Positions 12,501 to 25,922 are shown, counted from the stretch's first letter. The stretch is 64,000 nucleotides of DNA from Mastacembelus armatus (GCF_900324485.2 NC_046651.1:10880605-10944604), one strand, 5' to 3'. Numbers and translations are program-made. Notes: a model not told the origin generated them from the sequence alone.

Positions 12501-14271
12501 CATTGTATACATTAGAGAAGGTCTGATTTATTGTTGGATAAACCTGATTGTAATGCTGCCGTGGGGTCAGTGGTTGATGTGGGAAGATGGGTGATCCTGG
12601 GATTATGGATGAAGGAATCTACAAGCCAAAAGTATTCCAGAAATTTAAATTAATAATAAATAAATAAAATGAAATGATTCTCATATAATCAATTCTTCAC
12701 CTGAGAGGGGCTTCGTTGGCCAAACTGTCTCCTGGAGTATGATCCTCTGGGTTCCCCTCTCCTGCCCCTGAAGGAAGAGAAAGGATTTGGAAAATCCAGG
12801 ATGTTCTGGGGCAGGTGCTGACTTCTGACTCTGTGACCATCAACCACACACACTATAGCACTGTCCTAAGAAACAGAATAAAATTATGCTTTAAGGATCC
12901 CACTGGCATACAAGTTACGGCATGTGTTCTTTAGTGATCTTAACCTGAAGTATCGACCCCGAGATTCTTCTGGTCTTTCTGTAAGACGGCAACATCCACT
13001 GTGGAGGGGGGAGAAAAAAAAAAAAAAAAAGTCAAAAAAAAAATCCTGCACGAAGTATAAATCTTAAAAATGTAGCTCTTACATCATCATCAAAGGTTTT
13101 TGAATACATGGGGATCCCACAGTCCACTATGGCACTGTCAAGACTCTGAAAAACAGACCAAAATGAAGACAAAGCGCTGGGAGATGACCTGTGTAAACGT
13201 TCAGACAAGTAAATCTGCATTACCTTAAGACTCGGTCGCCCCTCCACTATCCTCATCACAGCTGGGTCTTCAAACATCTGCACCCTGCCCAGCCCTCCCC
13301 TCTGTCCCCTACATCTGCCACGCCCTAAGAGGCCCCTGGGCACGTATTGTGGCCTCTGTCTGGGAGGGGAGGGGGAACTCTGGGGAGACTGTGGCTTTTG
13401 CTCTGGTGGTAGTGTTGGTGGCTCTTCAAATTGAAGTAGACTGGTGTCCTCTGTGGTCCCATGTGCATCAAGATCTACAAAACACAAAGTTAGAAGGTCA
13501 CACTATTGAAGCTGCAAAACTAAACCAATAATAATAAAGATAGGTTTGTACTTTAACCATTCTCTGTCCTCTTGTTTGCATAATTACATACAAATCCAGT
13601 AACATTAACCCTGAGCTGATTGTGTCTGCTAATTACACTGGATGCAATACCTTTCAGCAGGTGCAGCTCATAAAGGAGCAGAAAAATCAGCACAGGTAAA
13701 GAATATACAGTACATAAAGGAGCCGGTGTGGAAATAAGGTGATGTTATATGTGCATTGTAGATACACACCCATTCCAAACGTCTCTTCGTTGTATAGATT
13801 TGATTCCTCATCCTCCTCAGCCATGGCCTGAAGGAGGCCACACTCCATACTGGTCTCCTCTTCTCCATCACTCCACTGCTCTCCATTCTCAGGCCACAGA
13901 GGGTCAGGATCCTTTTCTGCCTCCTGGGTGGACGGAGGCCATGAGGGGGTTAAGAAATGGAAACGCAAAACTTAGCCAAGTCTCAGTGAAATGTATTAAT
14001 AAACCTTCACAGGGAACAGAAGAAAGTGATGCTTCTGTGTAAAAAAAAAAAAAAAAATCATATTTCACATATTTAAAGACAAATCACATTCACTGTTGGA
14101 AAGCACGTTAACTTTATAGCATCAAACATTTTGTGAGGAAGGACTCAGGTCATGTTTAGAACAAACATGACAAGTCTTTTAATTAAGCGACCACTAAATT
14201 GAGTTTGCAGCAAATTCATTGGTTTAAAAAAAAAAACACTGACTTACTTGTTGCTGTTCTGAGTCACTCAT
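9559..14271 (-). CDS. patl2: PAT1 homolog, probably patl2 (19 exons, 708 aa)
   Basis: Exons: 14271-14248, 13923-13770, 13474-13224, 13145-13083, 12998-12945, 12865-12701, 12618-12544, 12448-12300, 12148-12074, 11971-11848, 11696-11579, 11354-11248, 11171-11118, 11045-10903, 10727-10571, 10333-10193, 10109-10012, 9826-9686, 9592-9559. They join in phase to 2,127 nt. The N-terminus is acidic with the box [16 protein letters not shown] Pro/Arg-rich middle follows, then the PAT1 core with the hallmark [14 protein letters not shown] and [11 protein letters not shown], and a helical C-terminal domain. PAT1 proteins bind RNA, Lsm1-7 and the DDX6 helicase and repress or decap mRNA in P-bodies. The PATL2 branch (Xenopus P100) acts in oocytes. 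I prefer patl2 over patl1 because the N-terminus is short and unlike the PATL1 start; this rests on memory, not a tree. Two donors are GTTGG. Start: ATG at 14271, the only one in frame in exon 1. Confidence 0.8.
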
Positions 14272-15443
14272 TGTGTATTTATTTTTTTTTACACTCGAAA
14301 CCGACGAGTCACAGCGACTTCCTTAGCGAGGGTACCTGCTGTCTCTATCAGACAGCGAGGGAGGCTCATTAACTTTTAAATGAACTCACCTGTGCGGCGC
14401 AGAGGCGTGAACACGTCATCACGCGTCTGACGCATGCCGCAGTTTTATGATTATTTTACCGGGCTCTTCATTTGTGAAGGGTTTTAGTTAAAGGCTCTCT
14501 AACTGATTCTTTTTATAATCTGGACGTGTATGTGATGCATAGGTTCATTTTGGGATGGTTTGCAGTTCCCCCTGGGAAAAGCAATAAGACAATAGCGACA
14601 TCTAGTGGTTTCCAATTAAACACTTATTTTGAAAGGTTATTTACAACCACAATTTCAACACATAGAATAGCAGATATGCACAAAAACAATCTTTGAAGTG
14701 TCCAAATTTTAAAACATTTTTTTCTGATTCTTTTAGAGACCACAAACACATCTCCAGGCATCTTGTTTCTCTTTTCTCAAACCTCAGCTGATCCTTTGCT
14801 TTATCTATCTAAAACAAACAACACAAAAAAACAACACAAGATTTGTTTAGTTTTGTTTTATTCCTTGGAATAGTTTTTTGGCAAATTGCATAGAGGCATC
14901 GTGAAGAATAGTAATGCAAAAAAGCTTGGTCCGTTACACAAAAACATATATATAGCAGTCAAGATACAATATATAAAAGCAATGGCAGTGACACTTATAC
15001 TTTTTGCTATAAAGCAAATATATTAAAGTGGATTTCCCTGCACAACAGTATAAGTCTTTCACTGAAACAAAACATTTGTTCTTATCATACTGTCTTTTCT
15101 ACCTTTGGCAAAAGAATTCAATTTTCAATATTCAATTTGAATCAATACAGTATATAAAAGATTTACATACATGACAAGATTTGGCATTTGGCATCAATTT
15201 ATGTCTGTCTAACCATGGGCTCTACTTCATACTGCCAGTTTCAATGCAGTCCACTTTTTTTTGTCAAATAAACAGAAATGAGTTAGGTTGGATAATTCTT
15301 TCCTTTTCCCCTGCCCTCTGTTGACTCAAATGTTCTTAAAGCCAAGAAAGAGACCAGCTCCACCCTCAATGCCACAGTAAAAAAACAAAACAAATGAGAA
15401 CTCAGCGCATACAGCTTCTCCGAGGCAAAGTCCTGTTATGTCC
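14272..15443. other. patl2 promoter side and tgfb1i1 3'UTR
   Basis: The stretch just above 14271 is the patl2 upstream region; it turns GC/CpG-richer at 14300-14450, as expected for a promoter. The rest, down to 15443, is the 3'UTR of tgfb1i1 on the minus strand, ended by the signal at 14857-14862. I see no further gene. Confidence 0.55.
14857..14862 (-). other. Poly(A) signal of tgfb1i1
   Basis: AATAAA on the minus strand, about 580 nt past the tgfb1i1 stop codon. It is the best candidate before the patl2 promoter. Confidence 0.55.
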
Positions 15444-18400
15444 TCAACCAAAGAGTTTGATGAAGCAGGGGTGGCAGTAAGGCTTGTTCTCCTGCTCCTT
15501 GAAGCAGCCTTTGCTCAGGGGCTTCAGGCAGAAGTGACACACGAGATGGTGGGGGTGGAATTTGGCCCCCATGGCGGTGACGCAGCGCCCCAGGATCGGC
15601 TGCTGGCAGGCCTGACACACGCTCCCACGGGACTGGTGGTAGTGGGCCTCACACAGCGGCTTGCCCTCGTGTTCGAAGAAGCTGCCATTAACAAAGGGGG
15701 TGTAGCACTCCTGGAGAGGGAAAGAGAAAAGCAGTGAGAGTCAGTAACAACAGAAAGCCCTGACTCATGGAACTGCAATTAGAAAGCTGTAATGTGAAAT
15801 GTTCCCATGACATAATTCCATCTTATTTTAATTTTTTTTTACATGGCAGTTTTTCTGGAAGTGGTGCTTTTTGTCAGGAACACTGTGCTCACAGTCACGC
15901 AGTTACACACATGCAAACATCACGCGGATTAGTCTGATCTGTTGGACTCAATTGAAACAAATACTGGTTTGGTTTCAGAAATTTCCTGATGTGTTACATG
16001 TGGTGTAACAAGATATCACAACTTGCCAACTAAACTCTGTTCACTCAGTATTTACAACAACCCCAACACGTGTGCAACTGCCCCCAGTGGTTCTAGGATT
16101 AATAGGAATATAAAATAAATGTAATATTCTCTAATGTGCATGCCTTATTCTTAGAATGCATTTATATGATCTGCATCCATAACACCCCAGGGATCAAACT
16201 CTTCCGTCCAGTGTTAAAATGCTGCATACCAAGCAGCTACAACAGATATTGTGATTTGGCACAGCATACAGGAAACACTCACCCTACATACGAAGCACTG
16301 AGGGTGCCAGAGAGAGTTGAGAGCTGAGATGTAGTTTTCCAGAATAGGCTGGCTGCAGCCTTGACAGCGAGAAGCGAACAGAGTCAAGAAGCACTGCTGG
16401 CAGTACTGCTGGCCCTCACGGTCATGGAAACCTGCAGAAGACACGATCACAGTTTTACAAGAGTTTCTCTGATAAATGTCACATTCACCAGAAAATGCCA
16501 AATATGGGTCTGGTGCTTTTGGTTTGTGGAATATTAAACCTCAATTTGGTTGTAATGGTTTACAGGTTGGGTGATCTCAACCTTTAATGGTTGATAGTAT
16601 TTGGTTTTTGTCTCAAAGACTGTAATTTTCTAAGTTTGTGATTTTCCTGCCAAGAAAATAAAAAGATTCAGTGCTTCCCTTGAATTCTGAGCAGGGTAGA
16701 ACTGCCTTGTAAAGGAGCTGAAGCCATGAGATATAAGATATAGGAGAAAAAAAACTTCTTTATGAATAGATTGTATACATAATTATAATCCTAAAATGAT
16801 TTGATAATGAATAAAATAAACCATTCAATAAACGTAATGATTACTGAACTGAATATTATTCGATGCTTGATAGCAAGGTTTTTCTGAAGGTCCCTGCCAG
16901 TGTGACCTCGATGCAGTTCATTATCAATTGTGTGCTGGACCCAGACAGGATGCAGTTTGTGCTTCCCATTACCTTCCTCCCCAAACGCCCGGCTGCACTT
17001 AACACAGCAAAAACACTCTGGGTGCCAGTTCTTGTCCAGAGCCGTGACCATTTTCTACACAAGAGGAATAAAAAGTTAATTAGCTTCAGGTGGGTTGGTG
17101 GTATTTATTCAAGCTGATTAAGTGTTAATACACTAAAAAAATAGGACTTAGGTGAGAGATACACATGCACGTCCAAGTCTCTCACATTCAGTATGGGCTT
17201 GCTGCATTGTGCACAGTGCGGGGAGAAGAGGGTAAAGTAGTCTGACTCGCAGTACGGCCGTCCATCCTTCTCAAAGAAGTTGCGACTCCCTAACTCTGCC
17301 TCACACTCGGTGCACACAAAGTGCTCTGGGTGCCACACCTTCCCCAGAGCAGTCACCACCTGCATGATGAAACATCAATATAAGTTAAAAACAGCTTAAT
17401 GTACAGTACTTACACTATATGCATTGAAATGTAGACCTATACTGACAACTCACCTGTCCTACTACTGGTTTCTGACAGGCTGAACAGTTTCCCTTAGAGG
17501 ATGTCTGAACTCCTTGTCGGCTCAGATCTGATTGGAGGAGTCCCAGCATGCTGTCCAATGAGCCGCCAGATGTGGGCTGGGGGGGGGTGGCGGACTGCTG
17601 CGGTGCTGTCGCTACTGGAGTGACAGCTGCAGCTGGCTGGAGGAAGAGAAAAAAAAAAACAGATGCATGGCACGTCTGTGTTTGGGGTTTTATTTCTCCA
17701 CGAGTTTATCATTGTTCTACAGTTGGTCTGAAATTAAGTGCCATGAAATTCAGAGGAGGGAAAAGAAAAATATTTTTTTGTCCAGATAACATAGCGACTA
17801 GACACATCCCATATAATTATAGTACAACATCCCAGGCACAATGCCATCCCCTTCTGTTTCTGGTATTTCCCTATTCTTAACATTTCTCTACTCTTTAAAT
17901 AACCCAGAAAATTAGCTAAAGTTAGGTGAGAAACTGTTCTAAACTTCTGTTGCCTTGCAGTTTTATAATTCCCAAGGGTATTAACTAATCAAATTGCACT
18001 TTCCTGTCTTCTCATAAGTTATTATGACAAATCCCCTTCCTTCGCTGAAAAAGAGGATTACTACATTACGCACTACACCCAATGCAGCTTTATAACTCTA
18101 ACTATCTGAAGTTATTTTTGAAGCAGGAAAATATCTCCACCAAGACTAATTTCCATCCTTGGGCCCTATCTGCTGACTGATTTCCACCAGGAGACATGTG
18201 CTGTGGCCAGGCCACACAGTAAAAGTGCAGTCATGGCAATGTCAAATAAATAACTTCATGAATCCACTGTGAATCAGCATGAGCTCCATTAGAGCCCTGA
18301 ACAGCTGGGAATGAATGCAAGAAAAAAAAAACAAAACAGCACACTAACATTAACATTATGAGCATAGCTGTGAATTTGCAAAAAAGAAAGTGAAGCCTGA

Positions 18401-21400
18401 TGTTGTGTGGAGTCTTACTGTGCTCTGGACTCTGAAGTCTGACAGGGAAGCCATCAGTTTGTCCAGTTCCAGAGTGGCTGATGTTGCTGAAGGCTTTGCA
18501 GAGCTAAAGTACAAAAGACAATTAAACAGTACGATATTACAATATTTTTATACAAGTACAATATTTTATCCACTCTTAGCTAATTACTGCTTAAAATAAA
18601 ACCTTGCCAGTCAGTTCTGGTACCCCTAATAATGTGTTTTGATGTTGCGGTTCTTTACACAACAGACTTGCCAATTAATTATAACATTTTCTCACTCATA
18701 TCTTGTTGCAAATCCCTTGGTATACATTAAAACTGTGAATAGTTTCCCATCAAAGATCGCTAAAACTGCAGCACATGGCTTCATTTCTTTACAAATGTAA
18801 TTGATGAGCTGTGGTACCTGGAGGAGGAGGTTGTGGCCTTGTCCTTAGTCTTGTCCCTCTCGTCTTTCTTAGAAGGGAACTGGGCCAGGATCTCATCTGA
18901 TGACAGAAACAAGGCCATAAGTGAAGATTCGCTTCAACAAGGGGCATAAAAACACACAAATGCGCCCCTCTCTCACCTGTGATGTTGAACTGGGTGGCAT
19001 TGAGCTCCTGTAACAGATGGTCCAGTTCACTCAGACCTCCTCCCAACAGCGAGGAGGAGGAGAAGGCAGGAGGAGGATCTGCTGTGCGAGGAGAGCGCGG
19101 TTTACACACTGTGCTGTAAGAAAGACAAGCCAGGCCGAGCCCAAAGTTAAAAAGGATGAGAAAACACACTGCCCTTGATGTGGTTGAGTTTGTCATGAAT
19201 CACATGTTGCTCTTGTCCATTACTCAGTGAGTCATGTAGCTGTGGTTGACAGTGGCTTAAGATGCAAACAGCCATTTTCAGAAATTGACAAAATTTTGCT
19301 TCTTTGCCATTTGTACAATAACATACAAGCGTACAAATCTGACTTGTACCTGTCAGTTCACAGATATAGAACCGGACTGAGAAATATATATTTTGAATAT
19401 TTAGTCTGAGACTAAATAACACATTAAAAAAGAATAGTGAACACCGTGTACAGAAGGTAATTAAAGAAAAAAGTCAGGGACAGAATTACTGGAATTATCC
19501 TAATTTTCTCCTGCAGGATTAATAAAGTTTATCTTAACTTATCATTATCTTATCTTACCTGTATAATTTGTCTGGGTTGGTGGTCTGGGAAGACTTCATA
19601 GCAGCAGAAACAGTCTGAGAGACAACACAGATTGACAAACAGCTTTTCAGTAAAAAAATATCTTACAAAAGTAGAAGAGAGAATATTTGTAGCTAAATCA
19701 AGAAAATTGGTACAAATGCATCCCTACCTGCTGTGGGGTGTAGGCGGGCGGTGGCGGACGGGCTTGGGCTGGGTCCTGGGTGGCGGGGTCAGCATTTTGT
19801 GGGGGCTCAGAGGTGAGCAGGACGGGACACCGAGCAAGAGGAGAGCCTGTGTTCTCCAGATCAGCAAGGAGGGCATCTGTAAGGGAGAGAGGGAGAAACA
19901 CTATAACACAAAATAGTGTGAAAGTGATGGATGTTTGGTTGGATTTAATATTCCAATCAGCTTCAGGCTGGGGTTTATAATGTAGCTTTACTTTTATGAA
20001 TGTCCTTGACAGTGTTACATTTTGTTAATGATGTCTCAAAGGCAAACTGAAAGAGATATGGGTTAAGAAATGGATTTAAAACCCAGGCAGTGCAGATGGA
20101 GACGAAAACACACTGGATGATAAAACCTATGAAGGCATGAAAAGCGTAGACAGACAAATGATGCAATGGCAAATGGGATGAAACACATACAAACACATGC
20201 AAAGACATTTACGTACCAAACACAACAATACGAGGATTGAGAGGGTAGTTAGGTGGCTCAGGCACTCCTGAGGAGACACAGACAGCCTGTGTGACCAGTA
20301 CAGCAGCAGTAAACCAGCCCAAATGTCACATACGACATGAAAAATCATCCTCAGACGCTCATCAGTCAGAGGACAGGACACTCAGAACTGACACAACCCA
20401 GTTCAGTCCATCGACACGGTGAAGTTAGAGAGCACAAACATTTTTGCATTCATATCCAAGATGTGGCGGAAGCAGAGGAAGACTGTTGGCAAGTGTTATC
20501 TAAATACACTCCACACACCCACATCCAAACACATGCGCTTCATGCTGAAGGGTCCAGAAGCTAAACACACTCAAGGTTTAGGCTTTGCAGCTGGATTACA
20601 TCATTTAGTGTTGAACAGTCTATGGACATGAAAATTAGACTAAACAGGGCTAATTAGGAACAATAAGCTGTAGCAGAGAGGCTGTTTTTCAGCTTTTAAT
20701 AAGGTGCTGTCCCTTAAAAAGTTTCTCTAATCCTTAACTAGACTTTGTTCTTAGAATAAATTACAGAAGATTCTTAAACAAAGGTGTTTCTGCCCTACAA
20801 GCTACTTTTGCATATCTTATATTTAAGTTCACAATAACTGATGAGTTACCAGCTTTTTGTTAAAGTTTGCATTTCCATTTTTTAGCAGCTATGGGATTTC
20901 TTGTTCATGTTTCAAAGATCCTTCTTGACCATGGAAACAGCAGCATGAGGTCAGTTTAGTTATAGTCACTCTATTTGGAGGAGCTACTAAATGGACCATA
21001 TGGTGAGACTGTTTAACTGTTGTTTCCAAGCACAAACACTGAGCTTCGACTTCTCATTTTCCAGCAGCCTTTATAAACTGATATCATGGGTTTTTGCTGA
21101 CACATTGACACATCTGGACAGACACATCTGTGGTGATCGCAGTTACGGCAGACATATAGAACCTAAACAGTTTTACCCAGCCATAGCTCATCTCCGCAGT
21201 CACTTCTGTCCCAGATGATTCACACTTCTGGTACGACCATGTGGTGAGAATCTTGTACATGTACTACTTGCCCTCCTCCTCCCTGCCCTGACTCTCTGTC
21301 TGTTACACACAAAAACACTCGTAACGACTGAACTGCTCATATAAGGAGTTGAACTTCTCTCAATGGGAATTATGACCATATTTAGAGCTGCCTGTCGACT

Positions 21401-22470
21401 TGTTTCTCTTGGCCAAAGGCCACCCTAACAAGTGGCCTCTCTCACCGAAAGCCTTGCCAGATCCAATACATAAACTTACAACATTGTTGGACAACAGCAT
21501 AAACCAAGAGTCCCGAACATGGCCACTGCACGTCTAACGCTCACCCAGTCACCCAGTAACGTGGTCTCAGTGTGCAATCCAATCCAGATGTGCTTGGCTA
21601 CATCTAGCCATTCTTTCTAGTGTTGCTTGAAGAGCATAAATTCCCAAGTTGTAAAGTGGACTTCAAGTAAAAAAAAAAAATCCTGAAAAAGTAAATGGGC
21701 AGCTGAGGCAAAAGGCCTTTCTATTTTCATTGTATCCTGTGGCTTTTTGAAATAGCACCGTGTCCCTGGGCTATTTCAGGGCTCTTCTGACACAGCTATT
21801 CCCAAACACAAAGTTTCTTATAATGTTATTCTGAGAATAACAAAAAAAAAAAAACAAACAAAAAAAAATTTAACATTTTTTTATCAGTAGAAAAATCTGC
21901 TCACAATCCTCTTTCATGCCTCCTACCCTTTAGAACAGAGGGAAAGAGGCTTCCTCTGTACCCCTGAGTTGGTAATATTAACGGATGGGATGACTGGCTT
22001 TAAATCTAATTTACAAAGAATTTATTGAATTTGCAGACCAATGCACGAAACCTCAGATGTAGAGCAGTGTAGCTCCAGTTGTGTTACCTGTATGAGCATG
22101 TGTGTATGTTTGTGTTTGTTAAGCTACAACATACAACAATATTTTCTTGTTCCTGGATGATGAGACTGTGTTTTTGTTATTAACATGTCACAAAAGCAAA
22201 AGTGCACGATGTTTCTGATAAATAGGTTTTCATTCAGTTTAAAATGTTATTACCCGATAGGAGCCAATAAAAGTCTCTTTATACAGACAGGCTCCACTCA
22301 TAAACGTGCTGCGGGGGGGGGGAAAAAGGAAAAGCTTGTACTCTGGACTGCCAGAATCAACACAGATCTTATTTCCTCTGGTTGGGCACACCACCCGCTC
22401 CCAAAGATCCCCTCAAGATATCTCAACATGTAGTTACAATACGCTTGAAATATTTACCCAAATCTTCCAT
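15444..22470 (-). CDS. tgfb1i1: TGF-beta-1-induced transcript 1 / Hic-5 (11 exons, 457 aa)
   Basis: Exons: 22470-22458, 19876-19728, 19614-19559, 19113-18977, 18896-18818, 18503-18419, 17636-17454, 17359-17186, 17054-16973, 16431-16283, 15710-15444. They join in phase to 1,374 nt; human Hic-5 is 461 aa. It is a focal-adhesion adaptor and nuclear-receptor coactivator of the paxillin family. Four LD motifs are visible: [13 protein letters not shown] at the N-terminus, [34 protein letters not shown] and [14 protein letters not shown]. Four LIM domains fill roughly residues 222-457, with the Cys/His ligands in place (CSAC...HFVC...C in LIM1, CQAC...HLVC...CHPC in LIM4). The stretch [19 protein letters not shown] singles out Hic-5 over paxillin and leupaxin. 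The first coding exon is only 13 nt and lies 2.6 kb upstream of exon 2. That intron holds an in-phase candidate cassette exon (20217-20267). Confidence 0.96.
19511..19557 (+). mobile_element. LINE-type 3' tail fragment in tgfb1i1 intron
   Basis: The sequence CTGCAGGATTAATAAAGTTT followed by degenerate TATCT repeats matches the 3' tail typical of fish non-LTR retrotransposons. Only the tail remains. It touches the 5' splice site of tgfb1i1 exon 3, which reads GTAAGATAAG on the minus strand. Family not assigned. Confidence 0.5.
19877..22457 (-). other. tgfb1i1 intron 1
   Basis: A 2.6-kb intron between the 13-nt first coding exon and LD1. Apart from the cassette-exon candidate at 20217-20267 I see only AT-rich unique sequence and A-runs, with no gene. 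Confidence 0.7.
20217..20267 (-). CDS. Candidate in-phase cassette exon of tgfb1i1 (17 codons)
   Basis: A 51-nt open segment has a strong pyrimidine-rich acceptor (GTCTGTGTCTCCTCAG) and the donor GTACGT. Both borders are phase 1, exactly as needed between exon 1 (ends in phase 1) and exon 2. Inclusion would give [29 protein letters not shown] recognise no matching peptide in known Hic-5 isoforms, and chance is possible. Confidence 0.35.
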
Positions 22471-24522
22471 GATACGATTTCAGCCGAGTGTTTTCCTCAG
22501 TGTGATCCAGAGCATTAAAACGCAGTGATGGACGTGTGGCAAAGCCCGCAGCCTCGGAGCTATTGTGTGAATCGGTCCTGAATAACTTCTTGGGACACCG
22601 TTATCCGCCGGGGAGGAGGAGGAGGAGGAGGAGGAAGAGGAGGGCGTCCCGTTTCTTTTTCCTGCACCGCTCTCTTCCTGTCTAATGCCTACCAGGATCA
22701 GACCGGAGAAGGCGTAGTTTAAAAAAATGCGGTTGCAAACCCGCATTCCCCGGACACAAGACGTCATCCTGGACATTCCTAGTCCATATTTGGGAGAGAA
22801 AATTAGGGATTTAGTGGCGCTACGAGCTGCACAAACAGCTGGACGTGCTGCTGAGGCGATGCTCTGGTGAACTTGTTAGAATAAAATATTGCAAAATGCA
22901 TTTACTGGCCTTCATAGGAAATAACCCAGGAACAAACATACTGACTGGCCAACACCCCTTTAAAAAAAAAAGCTTTTAAGAGGAACACTTGGATTTAAAC
23001 ATATGCAACAAACTCAGTCCTAAAAAATCTGATTTTAACTTATTTATTTCTAATAACCTAACAGCATATCCCATAGCAGCATAATAATTAAGAGGTTTGA
23101 AAGTTTTAAAGTAAATACACATTTCTATTATAACACATTTTTCAAGTGTATGTTAATGCTCACATTCCCATACACACTACATACTGCACATAAAGAGTGC
23201 CCTTCTTAAAGTGATTTCACTCTAGATTTTGCTGAACAAGACTGTAGATGTTGTTCCTCATCATTTATACTTTCTGTGAGCTGATCTCTTTGCAGCCTGT
23301 ACAAACACGCATCCTGTCATGGATTAATGGGACACTTGATGGAACAGAGCCATCATTAACGAAATTTGCTTCCCCTGTGCTTTTCCTGCTAGGACAAACT
23401 AAAATGACTGCTGTGGGAAAAGTCTACAGTGCAGAATAGAGTTGATGACTGATTTTTTTTACAAGGGGTGTAAATTCCCCAACAAATTAATATGGAATCA
23501 AATAATAAAAAAAAGCAAGTGAGACACAATTAATTCAGGGCTTTTGAACCCCGTAAATTTTGTTATTATTGAATGTTCACACAAACTTGTTCTCCAAAAA
23601 AAAAAAAATCAGCCAGAAGTGTAAAAAACAAAACAGAAAAACCTTTAATTAAGCAAGCTCACAGTTACAGGTTATGTTTGGGTATTTAGGGGAAGGTGCC
23701 ACATGTGACGGTGACATGATGTATGCATTTTCAAAATGAAAGTCTAACACACACACACACACAAGCACGCACACACACAAGAAATTGCCCTTCTTGTGTT
23801 TTACTGTATGTCACAGACAGAACGTCCTTTGACCAAAAATCCCTCTGTTGTCCAAGAGGTACCTGCCTTTGGTCTCAGTGCATGAAACATACAATAAACA
23901 CACTGATAAAGTGACAACAAAAAGAGTTATCAAGATGTTTTTTCCTGAAATCAAATCCAAAATGTCCAACAACAGTAGGATAACCAGACTGAGAAAACTT
24001 CAGCTGAAACTTCTGTTTCTGTGAAGATAAAGCCATCATTTAGAATTCGTTCATGCAAATTGCCAATTTAGACATGGGACTAACTACCCATGCATGGTAC
24101 ATCTCCAGCTTTGTGACACACAAACTTTGTCTTCATCTTTTCCAAAATATTAATGATAATAATTACAGTAACTCAAACACACAATCATACCTTCCAAACC
24201 AAATTCTTTTCTCAGAAAGTCTGAGCCAGTTGGCGCTTAATGGCAAAGTCAAGGAGCAGAACTGCATGTGAAGTGGAAATCATTAAGTTTAAAAAAATGA
24301 AAAAAAAAAAAAAACAAAAACAAAAACCTGTGAAGCAAACTGGGGGGATGCTGGGATGATAGCGTGACAGCAACATGGATAGGCCTGGTAACCTTTAATG
24401 TCCCCATCCATCAAATGAAATTATATTACATATCCTCCACCCCACTACTTCTCTGCTGCAGTTAATCCACACACACCCACTTCCATCTTTCCCACCATTG
24501 CTCCTTTCCTTCCCCCCTGCTA
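22471..24522. other. tgfb1i1 promoter/5'UTR and elob 3'UTR
   Basis: The part just above 22470 is the 5'UTR and promoter of tgfb1i1, with a (GGA)n tract at 22610-22641 and CpG-rich flanks. Further right the DNA is AT-rich with a (CA)n repeat at 23751-23779. The far right is the elob 3'UTR. No other gene is supported. Confidence 0.5.
22610..22641 (+). repeat. (GGA)n tract in tgfb1i1 5' region
   Basis: About ten GGA units, 140 nt upstream of the tgfb1i1 start codon; on the transcribed strand it reads (TCC)n. Confidence 0.9.
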
Positions 24523-25922
24523 TCACTGCACCGCCTGCTCATTGGCAGTGCTACCAGAGTCCTGAGGCTTCATCACATCGGGTAGTTCTGGAGGGCTGGA
24601 GAAGGCCTCGATGTGCAGCTGCTCGAACATTTCATCTGCAGAGCAGAGGAAACAAGGAAAGATTAGCTCTGTAGTTTGAAACATTGCCTTTAAATTGCAC
24701 TTAAACTGACCTATGCATCACTCGCAAAGCCACCCCATTATGGAGAAAAATATCCCTGATTCTTAAAAGCCCACACAAACACACAACAAAAATTAAGGAT
24801 ACCATTTATTCGGAAGGCCAGACCAACTGTAGCTGGGGCTTGAGGTCTGGCAGTCTGGTTGGTGAATCCACAGTCACCCAGTGTTTTGCTGTCCTCTAAC
24901 AACTGGTCATCCTGTGGAACAAGATTAGAAAAGGTCACAGTGTCCCCCAATGGCCTCAAAAGCTATGAATTTGCTTCAGTGAATATGGAGACTGTATCAT
25001 ACATTTACAGAAAGCATTTTTGTCATCCTTCCAAAAAGTAACAAACGCCACCACGGTATAATAAATCTCTCTGACTGTAATGTTGTCGGGTAAGTAACAG
25101 GACTGATATACTTGGCCATAAACCCACTTTGAAGAGGCGCTGGTCTTCAGGTGGTCTTTTGAGAATTCCTTCAACAATACGCTTCAGCTCATAGACAGTG
25201 GTAGACTCCTTGGCATCTGTGAAGATTGTGGTCTTGTGACGCCGGATCATTAAGAACACATCCTGAAAGGAAGTGGACACAGACCTCTATTTACAACTCA
25301 CACGTGCTATTTCATCTTGAGGATGATGATTGACGTGAAGTTATCTTTAGAAAAATATCACTATAAATATATAATAACCACATCTTACTAACCTGTACAC
25401 AGACTATACTTGTTTTGTAAGCAAATACATTTAGGAAGAGTCAGATCTTTAATTGGCTATGTCAGGCAAGTTGTTTTCTGATGCAAAAGCGCTACAGACA
25501 ATTAATGTATTTATAAGCTAGCTTAGCCACAGTGAGATCTGAGCTAACATGAAATTAGCCAACACGAAACACAAATTTAGTCCTGACAGGTAAAGCTCTG
25601 GACTCCACAGGCCTGACAGTGACAGCAGATGCTGAGCTAATCTCAACCGGCTTGACCTTACTTGGTTTAACGTTGCATCACTTTCAGGGTTAGCCAAGCT
25701 AACTAAGTTACCTCGCTATAACCTATTGTTAACGTTACAAATGAGAAAGCGAAGCTAACACAGCAAACTTAGCATTACCCGGCTAGCATACACAACCTGA
25801 AACACACATTCCTATAACAAAACAACATCGTTTATTATCGCAGTGTAAAACGAAGTTAATCTTATCTTTGTATCTAGGCACCAATCTCACACAATCATCC
25901 AGAATAACAGTAAAGTTACCAT
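24523..25922 (-). CDS. elob: Elongin B (4 coding exons, 119 aa)
   Basis: Exons: 25922-25920 (the ATG alone), 25262-25128, 24911-24803, 24635-24523, joining to 360 nt. Elongin B has a ubiquitin-like fold and pairs with elongin C. The pair serves the Pol II elongation factor SIII and the VHL- and SOCS-box cullin-RING ubiquitin ligases. The sequence starts [21 protein letters not shown] and ends [15 protein letters not shown] then ANEQAVQ, nearly as in human (118 aa). The start codon is the last three bases of its exon, directly followed by GTAAC. Upstream it faces pkmyt1 head-to-head across about 1 kb. Confidence 0.96.

Noticed and set aside
13032-13223. Frames extending patl2 exons into introns around 13.03-13.22 kb
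   Set aside because: Clear donors (GTAATG, GTAAGA) end the exons, and only the spliced form keeps PAT1 homology.
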